A stretch of 64,000 bases of DNA from Bacteroidia bacterium. Its GTDB lineage: Bacteria > Bacteroidota > Bacteroidia > AKYH767-A > OLB10. The translations under genes and the position numbers were made by a program. The stretch's first letter is position 1. The number at the start of each line of letters is the position of its first letter. The DNA lies in NCBI GenBank assembly GCA_016788065.1, contig JAEUTI010000001.1, positions 62,001 through 126,000 on the forward strand, in the 5' to 3' direction. Positions 35,345-43,051 of this stretch are shown here, piece after piece. The notes under the pieces were generated by a model. The model was not told the DNA's origin. It saw only the letters and a list, made by a program, of their open reading frames with translations, and made no database searches.

Positions 35345-36118
35345 TCACTTCACCGCCACATAAAACAAATCGAAACAATCATCAGTGGCTTCCTGAACGC
35401 GGTAGTCTTCCATTTTAATGTCGGAGACTAAGGAAGTATTTGATTGCAATAATTTGCGGCGATTCATGCGATTGAGAATGTCGTAGGGGATTTGCAAAAG
35501 TTGGCGAGGCAAACGATATTGCAGATTAAAAATATCGAAACGGGTAATTTTTTCTACCGATGCTCTGTTCTTACGATAGTACTCCATAATTTTTTCATTG
35601 CCTGCTACTCCCCTTTTCTGAACTGCGGAAAAAGATTTCTTCAGCAACTGCTCCAGTTCAGCAATGGTATACTCGCGAATGTGCCAGGGATTTCGTGTAA
35701 TCGACATTTTAATATTAGGAGTGGTAACAATTAATTTTCCACCCGGCTTCAGCACCCGGTGAATTTCACTCACAAATTTATTGTCATCCTGAATGTGTTC
35801 AATCACTTGAAAAGTAATTACAAAATCAAATGAATTATCTGCAAGTCCTTTTAGTGGAGGAACATCCATTTGCATGAACTTAATGTTAGGCAAAGTTTTT
35901 ATATGCTCCAAAACGGAAGCATCCTCAAATTTATCGATTGTAATAAATTCCGTTACATTCGGACTAACCACATCAATTCCATAACCACTTCCCGTTCCAA
36001 TTTCAAGCACTCTACCTGAAACTAGTTTTGCCGCCTCCACATAGGCTAGTAAAGAACGCTGAAATACGTAATTGTCTGAAAGATCTTTGTGCGATACACG
36101 TTCTGCTGTCTGAAGCAT
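35345..36118 (-). CDS. Class I SAM-dependent methyltransferase
   Basis: The 257-residue protein has a Rossmann methyltransferase core: VLEIGTGSGYGID (SAM motif I, about residues 39-51), ITIDKFED (acidic motif II region), NSFDFVITFQVIEH (motif IV) and LKPGGKLIVTTPN (motif V). This is the methyltransferase 11 type common in small-molecule, quinone or sugar pathways. The C-terminal third is helical and basic and unassigned. The gene is isolated: repeats lie downstream and a promoter lies upstream. The substrate cannot be told. Confidence 0.86.
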   Translation of the reverse strand: MLQTAERVSHKDLSDNYVFQRSLLAYVEAAKLVSGRVLEIGTGSGYGIDVVSPNVTEFITIDKFEDASVLEHIKTLPNIKFMQMDVPPLKGLADNSFDFVITFQVIEHIQDDNKFVSEIHRVLKPGGKLIVTTPNIKMSITRNPWHIREYTIAELEQLLKKSFSAVQKRGVAGNEKIMEYYRKNRASVEKITRFDIFNLQYRLPRQLLQIPYDILNRMNRRKLLQSNTSLVSDIKMEDYRVQEATDDCFDLFYVAVK

Positions 36119-36149
36119 TTGTCGGTTTTATTTGAACTTAATTGAACCT

Positions 36150-36179
36150 CAAAAATAGCCATAATTGTGGGGATGGCAA
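36150..36179 (-). promoter_or_regulatory. Putative promoter of the methyltransferase gene
   Basis: On the minus strand TTG (36179-36177), 19 nt and TATTTTTG (36157-36150) match the consensus exactly in spacing. The ATG lies 31 nt downstream of the box. Confidence 0.68.
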
Positions 36180-36301
36180 AAAGGTTAACTGTAACTAATT
36201 TTGGTCATCCATCTGTCAGCAAATAAAACTATTAATACTTCTGATCAAGACATATGTAACTGACTTATAAATAATTACCATCAAATAACATCACCCAATT
36301 C

Positions 36302-36988
36302 TCATACTTTTTCAATAGCAATATTGAAAGCTCCGTTCTTCGTCGCACCATAAACTCTTGTCCATAGCAGCAAATAGCCTTCTGTGCCGCGTGCTGCCGT
36401 GATATCTCCCAGATCAATGTGCTGATTGCTATTCCAGCCAAAATCATTGAGTAAGGCCATGACTTTAGCTTTCGAATCGATATCATTTCCACAAATAAAA
36501 TTAATATGGTTATTTCCGGGAATCAATGTTGGATTCAGCATCAGTCCGCACCACATGGTGTTAAGAGTTTTCACAACTTTAGCTTCCGGCAATAATTGTT
36601 GAATAGCTTCTCCAAGTGAATTCGTGTTGTTTAATCCGGCTAATAATGTAGGCGGAAAACCCTTTGAAAAATCGAGTGGGTTTGAAATATCCATTACAAT
36701 TTTTCCGCTAAAGCGGGATGGATCACAACTCTTTAAAACATCAAGTGTGTGATTGCCATTTAAGGCGTTTATGATTATAGTCCCCTCCTGAACTGCCCCC
36801 TGGAATGTTTTCACTTCAATGCACTGTTGCAATTTATACCAGTCACCGAAAGAATTTTCACCTGCCCTTGACAATGTCTCATCGGGATTTCTTGTACCGA
36901 TTATTACCTGATAACCTTTTTCACTAAATTTTCCTGCAAGGGTCCTTCCTACAGTTCCTGAGCCTAATATTGAAATAGTTGTTTTCAT
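36302..36988 (-). CDS. NAD(P)-binding oxidoreductase (F420-dependent NADP reductase type)
   Basis: The 228-residue protein starts with a dinucleotide-binding motif ISILGSGTVGRTLAGKF, followed by VIIGTRNP, in which the Arg suggests NADP(H). The rest fits the family of short reductases related to F420H2:NADP oxidoreductase, which in non-methanogens usually act on other substrates. Segments IVMDISNPLDF and VVKTLNTMW are typical. It is divergent from an HxlR-type regulator with which it shares a 34-bp promoter region, so it is probably the regulated target. The substrate is unknown. Confidence 0.8.
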   Translation of the reverse strand: MKTTISILGSGTVGRTLAGKFSEKGYQVIIGTRNPDETLSRAGENSFGDWYKLQQCIEVKTFQGAVQEGTIIINALNGNHTLDVLKSCDPSRFSGKIVMDISNPLDFSKGFPPTLLAGLNNTNSLGEAIQQLLPEAKVVKTLNTMWCGLMLNPTLIPGNNHINFICGNDIDSKAKVMALLNDFGWNSNQHIDLGDITAARGTEGYLLLWTRVYGATKNGAFNIAIEKV

Positions 36989-36994
36989 GATATA

Positions 36995-37009
36995 CTATAT
37001 TATTTATAG
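36995..37009. promoter_or_regulatory. Putative operator CTATA-N5-TATAG
   Basis: A short inverted repeat, positioned just after the -7 box of the oxidoreductase gene, near its predicted transcription start. Its half-sites resemble those of the palindrome at 37047-37062. Confidence 0.4.
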
Positions 37010-37043
37010 TTGCAAACTTAATTATAGTGAAATATATTTGCAA
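37010..37043. promoter_or_regulatory. Interlocked divergent promoters of the oxidoreductase and hxlR-type genes
   Basis: Plus strand: TTG 37010-37012, 20-nt spacer, TATATTTG 37033-37040, reading into the HxlR-type gene. Minus strand: TTG 37043-37041, 20-nt spacer, TAAGTTTG 37020-37013, reading into the oxidoreductase. Each -33 element abuts or shares bases with the opposite -7 box. Confidence 0.68.
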
Positions 37044-37046
37044 GAG

Positions 37047-37062
37047 CTATCATTTTTGATAG
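37047..37062. promoter_or_regulatory. Putative HxlR operator CTATCATTTTTGATAG
   Basis: A perfect 6-bp inverted repeat with a 4-nt spacer, located at the predicted transcription start of the HxlR-type gene. Its position suits repression. Confidence 0.55.
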
Positions 37063-37078
37063 GTTAAAATAATTCTGT

Positions 37079-37453
37079 ATGAGAATCAAAGACAAGGAAG
37101 TAGTCATTAAATTAAAAGGACAAACCTACCATTGTGCTATGGATGTAACGATGGATTTCATCGGTGGCAAATGGAAAACAATTGTATTGTGGTATCTGCG
37201 TAACGACAAAAAACGGTTTGCTGAAATTCGGAAACTGGTGCCTCAGATGACAGAACGCATGCTATCTATTACACTAAAGCAATTGGAGTCAGATAGACTG
37301 ATAATCAGGAAGGTACATGCTTCAAAACCACCCTTAAAGGTAGAATATTCGTTAAGCGAATTCGGAAAAACCCTTATACCATTGTTAAATGCCATTTCTA
37401 AATGGGGCCGGGAACTGGCAGAAACGGAAGGTAAAATTGTGGAGGTGAAGTAG
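37079..37453 (+). CDS. HxlR-family transcriptional regulator
   Basis: The 124-residue winged-helix protein shows the HxlR pattern: a Cys near the N-terminus (HCAMDVTMDFIGGKWK), the ILxxL-type helix (TIVLWYLRNDKKRFAEIRKL), the recognition segment MTERMLSITLKQLESDRLI, and the wing (PPLKVEYSLSEFGKTLIP). In redox-sensing members a conserved N-terminal Cys responds to electrophiles or peroxide; Cys20 here is in that position. It is divergent from an NAD(P)-binding oxidoreductase, the classical arrangement for HxlR repressors and their targets. Confidence 0.92.
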   Translation: MRIKDKEVVIKLKGQTYHCAMDVTMDFIGGKWKTIVLWYLRNDKKRFAEIRKLVPQMTERMLSITLKQLESDRLIIRKVHASKPPLKVEYSLSEFGKTLIPLLNAISKWGRELAETEGKIVEVK

Positions 37454-37568
37454 CCACAAAACCACCATTTTGGTGAAAAATGCCGAATTCTCAAAAATTT
37501 CAACTGAATACTCAAAACTCTCAAACGAAATCAAATAAGACTTGCACATTTGTTTAAAATTAAAACAA

Positions 37569-39152
37569 ATGAAAAAGCTACTACAAATCGTAATCATACT
37601 TATTCTCTCAAGTACGCTACATGCACAGAATACAGCATGGATTACACAACTGAATGAAGAAGAAAATTTTGTTGCCGCCGGAGCAACGAAATATTTTACA
37701 GTTTCAAAAACACCGTATAATAACAGAACCTATACCGTGCGATCGTTCAATTCTAGCGGAACTCCTCTACTGGCAACTACGATTTTTCCAAATTCTCAGT
37801 ACACCAACATGAAGATAATAAAGATACTTGCTACTTCTTCTGATGAATTATACATATTAGGAAATATTAGCTTTGGCACAACTTTTCGATGTGTACTGAT
37901 TAAGTTAAACAGCAACCTACTCCAGCCCTGGATGCGGGAAATTACCCAAGGCGTTAAAACTTATGGAATAGATCTTGCTGTAAAAGGATCAAATATAACT
38001 GTTCTAACAGCATTTTATCCAACTGCAACCGGTGGCACAAGAGCCGGCCTTACATCATGCAGTATTTCCAATGGAAATATAGTCCAGTCGTCACAACCTA
38101 CATTCGACTTTACACCGCGACAAATGGCAATTGATGGAAATCAAAATGTATATGTATGTGGTGGATCAGAATTAAGTTTGAATCATGCTCGAGTAGTAAA
38201 ATTTAATTCTTCACTTATAGTTACATGGAATTTTCTGACAACGCTAGCTTCCAGCACAACGACTCTAACTCCATTCGAATTTGTTCAGGTAGACATCGCA
38301 GGGAATGTTTATGTTGGCGGCAACAGTTTCAATAGTACCTGGGGAGTATTCAGAAATGAAGTGAGAAAATTATCCTCTTCCGGCACTCAAGTCTCAAGTT
38401 ACGTTTCATCAAATATAAATTCTCATGAGCTTATAAAAGCCATGAAACTTAATATCGCAGGTTCCCTGTTCTATGTATCAAGGATGCAATCATCTGCTGG
38501 AGATTATGTTAACCACAGAATAGTAAAACTTTCAACTGCAACTGCTTTAGCATATCAAAACTCTTTTGTTACCAATAATGTGTGGCCAACAAGTGGAGTG
38601 ACGTTAACGGGTTTTGAAGTCACACAAGGAGGTGCTGTATTCATGACGGGAAAACGTACAGGAACATCCAATCTTACAATCAATTACTTGTCTTTCAAGC
38701 TCAAAAGTAACTGGACATACGATTTCTCTGAACAATATAATGGCGGCAGATGCAATAGCTTGATAATAGCTATACCGGGCTCTTTCCCTAACGATGAATT
38801 CGTTACCACCGGAGTGATTGGTAATATAAATATGCTGATTAAATATACCGGAGTAGCACCAAAACTAACACCCGATTCAGCGCCTTCTCCAGTAGCCGAA
38901 ATAACTAAATTGACTTGCTATCCAAATCCTGCAAACTCTTTTATTTCTATAGCAGGCATAACCGACATGACCGGAATTAATTTAATTGATATGTCCGGAA
39001 AGCAACATGCAATTCAAACAATTGAATCAAATTTTGATGGCTCTACATACAACATCAAAATTGATGTTAGTCAGTTAGCCAAAGGAATATACATTTTATC
39101 AGCCATCAACCAAGGTAAAGTTGAAAATATAAAAGTGGTTGTTGATCATTGA
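37569..39152 (+). CDS. T9SS type A secreted protein, repeat-propeller-like
   Basis: I start at ATG 37569 (MKKLLQIVIILIL), which begins the signal peptide ending LHAQ; the frame extends 27 nt further to a less suitable ATG. The mature 500-residue body has repeated segments of the kind KFNSSL, DIAGNVYVGGNSF and LYILGNISF, resembling SBBP/NHL-type beta-propeller proteins that are often annotated as delta-60 repeat-like. The C-terminus (LTCYPNPANSFISI to KVVVDH) is a type A sorting domain. Function is unknown; export to the cell surface or medium is inferred. A very strong terminator follows the stop. Confidence 0.86.
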   Translation: MKKLLQIVIILILSSTLHAQNTAWITQLNEEENFVAAGATKYFTVSKTPYNNRTYTVRSFNSSGTPLLATTIFPNSQYTNMKIIKILATSSDELYILGNISFGTTFRCVLIKLNSNLLQPWMREITQGVKTYGIDLAVKGSNITVLTAFYPTATGGTRAGLTSCSISNGNIVQSSQPTFDFTPRQMAIDGNQNVYVCGGSELSLNHARVVKFNSSLIVTWNFLTTLASSTTTLTPFEFVQVDIAGNVYVGGNSFNSTWGVFRNEVRKLSSSGTQVSSYVSSNINSHELIKAMKLNIAGSLFYVSRMQSSAGDYVNHRIVKLSTATALAYQNSFVTNNVWPTSGVTLTGFEVTQGGAVFMTGKRTGTSNLTINYLSFKLKSNWTYDFSEQYNGGRCNSLIIAIPGSFPNDEFVTTGVIGNINMLIKYTGVAPKLTPDSAPSPVAEITKLTCYPNPANSFISIAGITDMTGINLIDMSGKQHAIQTIESNFDGSTYNIKIDVSQLAKGIYILSAINQGKVENIKVVVDH

Positions 39153-39185
39153 TCAAGCAGAATTTCACCTACTTCAAAGCAGTTC

Positions 39186-39232
39186 ACAACAAAATTATTG
39201 TCAACAACTATTGACAATAATTTTGTTGTTTA
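39186..39232. terminator. Long perfect hairpin, bidirectional terminator candidate
   Basis: Arms 39186-39204 and 39211-39229 pair perfectly over 19 bp around the loop CAACTA. T-rich sequence follows on the plus strand. It lies 34 nt after the stop of the T9SS protein. Confidence 0.82.
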
Positions 39233-39342
39233 ATATGCATTTTACCTCTCTATAAGCTTCAGATTCAATATACTAGACGCGTTCAACAGTAATATTTTTT
39301 AATTTAAGCCAATTTTTCGATCTTTGAATCAAACCCAAGCCC

Positions 39343-39807
39343 ATGCAATCGACCGAAAAAACTCCGGATGCTTATGTTGACTCCCTACCAGAAGATCGCC
39401 AGGAAGCCATTACAAAATTGCGTAAAGTCATCAAGAAAAATCTGCCAAAAGGATTTGTTGAAGAAATGAATTATGGTATGATTGGATATGTTGTACCTCA
39501 CAAATTATATCCGGCAGGTTACCATTGCGATCCGAAATTACCTTTGCCATTCTTAGCTGTTGCCAGCCAGAAAAATTTCATTGCCGTGTACCACATGGGT
39601 ATCTATGCCGATCCCAAACTTTTGAAATGGTTCACCACAGAATTTTCAAAAAGGGTAACGTCCAAACTCGACATGGGAAAAAGTTGCCTCCGTTTCAAAA
39701 AACCGGAACAAATACCATTTGATTTAATAGGAGAACTCGTTTCAAAAATGACTCCAGCCGACTGGATCAATCTTTATGAACTAAATTATATCAAAAAGAA
39801 AAAATAG
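39343..39807 (+). CDS. DUF1801-domain protein
   Basis: The 154-residue protein matches DUF1801 (YdhG-like): TPDAYVDSLPEDRQEAITKLRKVI at the N-terminus, EEMNYGMIGY, then LAVASQKNFIAVYHMG and DMGKSCLRFKK. The fold is related to the frataxin-like YdhG family with no proven activity. A near-match to a -7 box (GATCTTTG, 39319-39326) lies upstream. It stands alone, between a terminator and a non-coding repeat region. Family sure, function unknown. Confidence 0.85.
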   Translation: MQSTEKTPDAYVDSLPEDRQEAITKLRKVIKKNLPKGFVEEMNYGMIGYVVPHKLYPAGYHCDPKLPLPFLAVASQKNFIAVYHMGIYADPKLLKWFTTEFSKRVTSKLDMGKSCLRFKKPEQIPFDLIGELVSKMTPADWINLYELNYIKKKK

Positions 39808-40388
39808 GTTGACCCTGGCGTTATCGTAGCATAAATGTATTGCCAAATAGGCTCACAGCAATGCGTCTCTACAATAGTTTCACAAAAACCAGGATCGCCT
39901 TCGATCTGCTTGCTGGTGGATTAATTAGCGCTTCATGCTGCAGAGCAGGATTTTGGAGTAAGAGGAGTTTTCTGTTCACAAGCCTCGCCTATTCGAGCGG
40001 CCACCAAATTTTGAACGCAGAGTTTGGGAGACGCAGAGAAATGCGCTTACGCGATGATGAGATGCGGAGATGGTGTTATCTAATTGCTACTCACTATTCA
40101 CTATTAACCCTGAGGTTTAACCTTTGAAGTAGAATTGAAGTAAGCTTCTGGGCATGCTGATCACTTAAAAACATGTGAAAAACGAATTCTTGAAAGTAAA
40201 TTGCAAAAACAATGTGAACTGATCACTTAGACACATGCTAAAGTCGAAATTCCTTTCAGTATACAGAACGCAACTTCCAACCTTCAACACACAACTTTAA
40301 ACCCTGCAGTGGTACTTTCACTTCAGGGCAAACATAAAACCAATCAACAATCCTAATCATCAAATTATCAAATCACCAAATCATCAAA
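39808..40388. other. 581-nt region without a convincing gene
   Basis: It contains a half copy of the GCGTCTCTACAATA repeat (about 39860), two copies of a 19-bp sequence starting CTGATCACTTA (40157-40175 and 40219-40237, 17 of 19 identical), a near-perfect inverted repeat CCCTGCAGTG/CACTTCAGGG (40302-40328), and an AATCATCAAAT-type low-complexity run before 40388. An open frame at 39840-40127 has repeat-derived composition and I do not call it. Confidence 0.65.
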
Positions 40389-41867
40389 TCAATTCTCGTC
40401 TTTAAAAAAATCTTTCTCCGACAACATCGATCCTAGAATATCGGTGAACTTCACCCCTCTTTGTAATGCGCTTTTGCCAATTAAAGAATGTTCGGCTAAT
40501 GCATAAAGCACGAATTCCATCATCACCAACTTATCATCGGGTTGATGTTTTCCTGTGTAGGTTTCAACCAATTTCGATAAGCCAGGAACAGCTTCCAGAT
40601 TTTTCTTGTATGATTTATCACCTTCCTGCAAAAGCATATCAACAGAATTGCCATCACCAAACCACGAAACAATTTCCTGATAGGGACTAGCCTCTTTTTT
40701 CTTCTTCAACTTAGCAGGATCAGGGAATAATTCGATAAACTCATTCCGGATTGCCTTTCCCAATAAACTCATCGCAACAATTCCTGCTCCCTCCTGCTCA
40801 CCTTCATACACCAGCTCAATTTTCCCATTTACAGCTGGTATCACACCAAATAAATCGCTTATACGTACAAATGTTTTTGTCTCTCCGTTTAATAACATTC
40901 TTCGTTCAGCAGTACTGACTAAATTCTCGTATGCAGTGATGGTCAATCGTGCTGAAACACCACTTTTCGAATCCACATACTCACTTTCACGCGCTTCAAA
41001 TGCAATTCGCTCAACTAATGTTGCAAGGAGTTCATTCACGACTACGTTTTCTTTTTGTGTCGCAGATAATCTTGATTCTTGTCTGGTAATTGACTTCGAC
41101 AAGGCAATACTCTTCGGATAATGCGTTAGAATTTGAGAACCAATCCTGTCCTTTAATGGTGTTACAATACTGCCACGGTTGGTGTAATCTTCGGGGTTAG
41201 CTGTAAAAATAAACTGAATATCTAATGGGATTCTCAATTTAAATCCACGAATTTGTATATCGCCCTCCTGCAAAATATTAAACAATGCCACCTGAATACG
41301 TGCCTGCAAATCGGGTAATTCGTTAATCACAAAAATACATCGGTTACTTCTTGGAATAATTCCAAAATGTAACACACGCTCATCAGCATAACTCAGTTTT
41401 AAGTTCGCTGCTTTTATAGGATCCACATCACCAATTAAATCAGCTACCGAAACATCAGGAGTAGCAAGTTTCTCCAAATATCGCTCCGAGCGGTGCAACC
41501 AGGAAATCGGTGTGGCATCACCCATTTCATCAACCAATTGTTTCCCAAAAACAGAGACCGGCTGAAACGGATCATCGTTCAATTCACTTCCTGCAATGAA
41601 TGGAATATATTCATCCAGCAAATTGGTGAGTTGTCGCGCAATTCTGGTCTTAGCCTGACCACGCAAGCCCAACAGATTTATATTATGTCGTGATAAAATT
41701 GCTCTTTCAATATCAGGAATTACAGAATCTTCATAGCCAATGATGCCGGCAAAAACAGATTCTTTACTTTTCATTTTTTCAATCAGATTTTCTCGCAACT
41801 CATCTTTAATGGTGCGTGATTTATAACCCGATTTTTTTAATTCTCCAAATGTCTTTATTGTATTCAT
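40389..41867 (-). CDS. MoxR/ChlI-like AAA+ ATPase
   Basis: The 492-residue protein is annotated in relatives as magnesium-chelatase-like. The Walker A motif is GLRGQAKTRIAR (about residues 66-77). The Walker B region reads CIFVINELPDL, with Asn where Asp is usual; as far as I recall this is normal for this subfamily. Sensor 1 is FIFTANPEDYTNRG, with LKDRIGSQ after it. No cobaltochelatase or bacteriochlorophyll genes are nearby. The preceding gene encodes a VWA protein, so this pair is an AAA+/VWA chaperone-like module, probably remodelling or inserting metals into unknown targets. It is the last gene of a three-gene set. Confidence 0.88.
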   Translation of the reverse strand: MNTIKTFGELKKSGYKSRTIKDELRENLIEKMKSKESVFAGIIGYEDSVIPDIERAILSRHNINLLGLRGQAKTRIARQLTNLLDEYIPFIAGSELNDDPFQPVSVFGKQLVDEMGDATPISWLHRSERYLEKLATPDVSVADLIGDVDPIKAANLKLSYADERVLHFGIIPRSNRCIFVINELPDLQARIQVALFNILQEGDIQIRGFKLRIPLDIQFIFTANPEDYTNRGSIVTPLKDRIGSQILTHYPKSIALSKSITRQESRLSATQKENVVVNELLATLVERIAFEARESEYVDSKSGVSARLTITAYENLVSTAERRMLLNGETKTFVRISDLFGVIPAVNGKIELVYEGEQEGAGIVAMSLLGKAIRNEFIELFPDPAKLKKKKEASPYQEIVSWFGDGNSVDMLLQEGDKSYKKNLEAVPGLSKLVETYTGKHQPDDKLVMMEFVLYALAEHSLIGKSALQRGVKFTDILGSMLSEKDFFKDEN

Positions 41868-41912
41868 AAATATTGTTTCATCCCTGTTAAAGGAGATTGA
41901 TTCCTGATTAAT

Positions 41913-43004
41913 TTAAACTCTTCTTTTTTTATTTCTTTCAAAGTCTTCAAAGATAAATTCCCCTAATCCTTTGAGTGATGTATAGTATGCTTTGCCATTA
42001 TTTGCTTCTGTAAAATCATGGACAAATTCCTGCAAATATGGATCTGTTGCAACCATAAATGTTGTAATGGGAATTTTTAATCGTCGACAACTTTGTGCCA
42101 ATTCTAAACATTTAATAAATATTTTCCGATCGAGACCAAAACTATTCTTGTAGTAATTTCCATTCTCCTTAATACAGGTTGGTTTGCCATCCGTAATCAT
42201 AAAAATTTGCTTGTTAGCATTTTTTCGTCGGCGCAATAAATCCATTGCCAACTCCAAACCTGCAACGGTATTGGTATGATAAGGGCCAACCTGTAGGTAA
42301 GGTAAATCTTTCACTTCAATCTCCCAGGCATCATCACCAAACACCAGAATGTCAAGGGTATCTTTGGGATAACGTGTGCGGATGAGTTCCGCCAAAGCCA
42401 TAGCCACATTTTTAGCAGGTGTAATCCGGTCTTCACCATACAAAATCATGGAATGAGAAATGTCAATCATGAGTACGGTTGATGTTTGTGTCTTGTGTTC
42501 CTTTTCATAGACTTCCAAATCATCTTCCGTCATTCTGAAATCACCAATCCCATTATTGATTTGTGCATTGCGGAATGAATCGAGCATAGATATTTGTCCG
42601 ATATCATCACCAAACTGAAATGGCCGGGTATCAGGAGTAATTTCATCTCCATTTCCGGTAAACCGCGTAGCATGATTGCCTTGTCTGCTTCTTTTTAATT
42701 TGCCAAATATTTTCTCAAGCGCCTGTTGGCGGATGGCTTGTTCTGTTTTGGCAGTAATGATAAATCCACCACCTTGCGGCTGGTCTTCCTTGATATAGCC
42801 TTTTTCCTTTAATTCATTAATGAAATCACCAATGCCATAGCTTTTATCGGTTAGCTGATACTCTTTGTCGAGCTCTGTTAACCAACTGATTGCCTCATCA
42901 AAATCACCATTGGTATATGTCAGTAATTGTTTGAAAATATCAAACAAGGCCTCAAATGGGGTTTGATCGGGCTTTTTATAATCTGAAAATCGAAATCCAA
43001 GCAT
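41913..43004 (-). CDS. VWA-domain protein, partner of the AAA+ ATPase
   Basis: The 363-residue protein has a helical N-terminal half and a C-terminal von Willebrand A domain. The metal site (MIDAS) is visible in LMIDISHSMILYG (DxSxS pattern, about residues 173-185), with DITPAK-type and MITDGKPT segments following. No signal peptide or membrane helix is seen, so it is cytosolic, like CoxE-type partners of MoxR ATPases. It lies 45 nt before the AAA+ gene and 47 nt after a DUF4153 gene on the same strand; the three probably form an operon. Confidence 0.87.
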   Translation of the reverse strand: MLGFRFSDYKKPDQTPFEALFDIFKQLLTYTNGDFDEAISWLTELDKEYQLTDKSYGIGDFINELKEKGYIKEDQPQGGGFIITAKTEQAIRQQALEKIFGKLKRSRQGNHATRFTGNGDEITPDTRPFQFGDDIGQISMLDSFRNAQINNGIGDFRMTEDDLEVYEKEHKTQTSTVLMIDISHSMILYGEDRITPAKNVAMALAELIRTRYPKDTLDILVFGDDAWEIEVKDLPYLQVGPYHTNTVAGLELAMDLLRRRKNANKQIFMITDGKPTCIKENGNYYKNSFGLDRKIFIKCLELAQSCRRLKIPITTFMVATDPYLQEFVHDFTEANNGKAYYTSLKGLGEFIFEDFERNKKRRV

Positions 43005-43051
43005 GTTTTGTAAACAAATTGCAGCTACTATTGTTTTGACTAATTCTTGAT

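Noticed and set aside
35009-35363. Two overlapping short open frames in the repeat island
   Set aside because: They translate the 14-bp and ~35-bp repeats (repeated LATCH and DRCFV segments), so they are repeat artefacts.
39840-40127. 95-codon open frame in the non-coding region
   Set aside because: It crosses dispersed repeat sequence and low-complexity DNA; its product resembles no protein and lacks a promoter.
40389-43004. Magnesium or cobalt chelatase genes
   Set aside because: The AAA+ and VWA proteins are alike in fold, but there is no large chelatase subunit and no tetrapyrrole gene nearby; an AAA+/VWA remodelling pair is the safer call.
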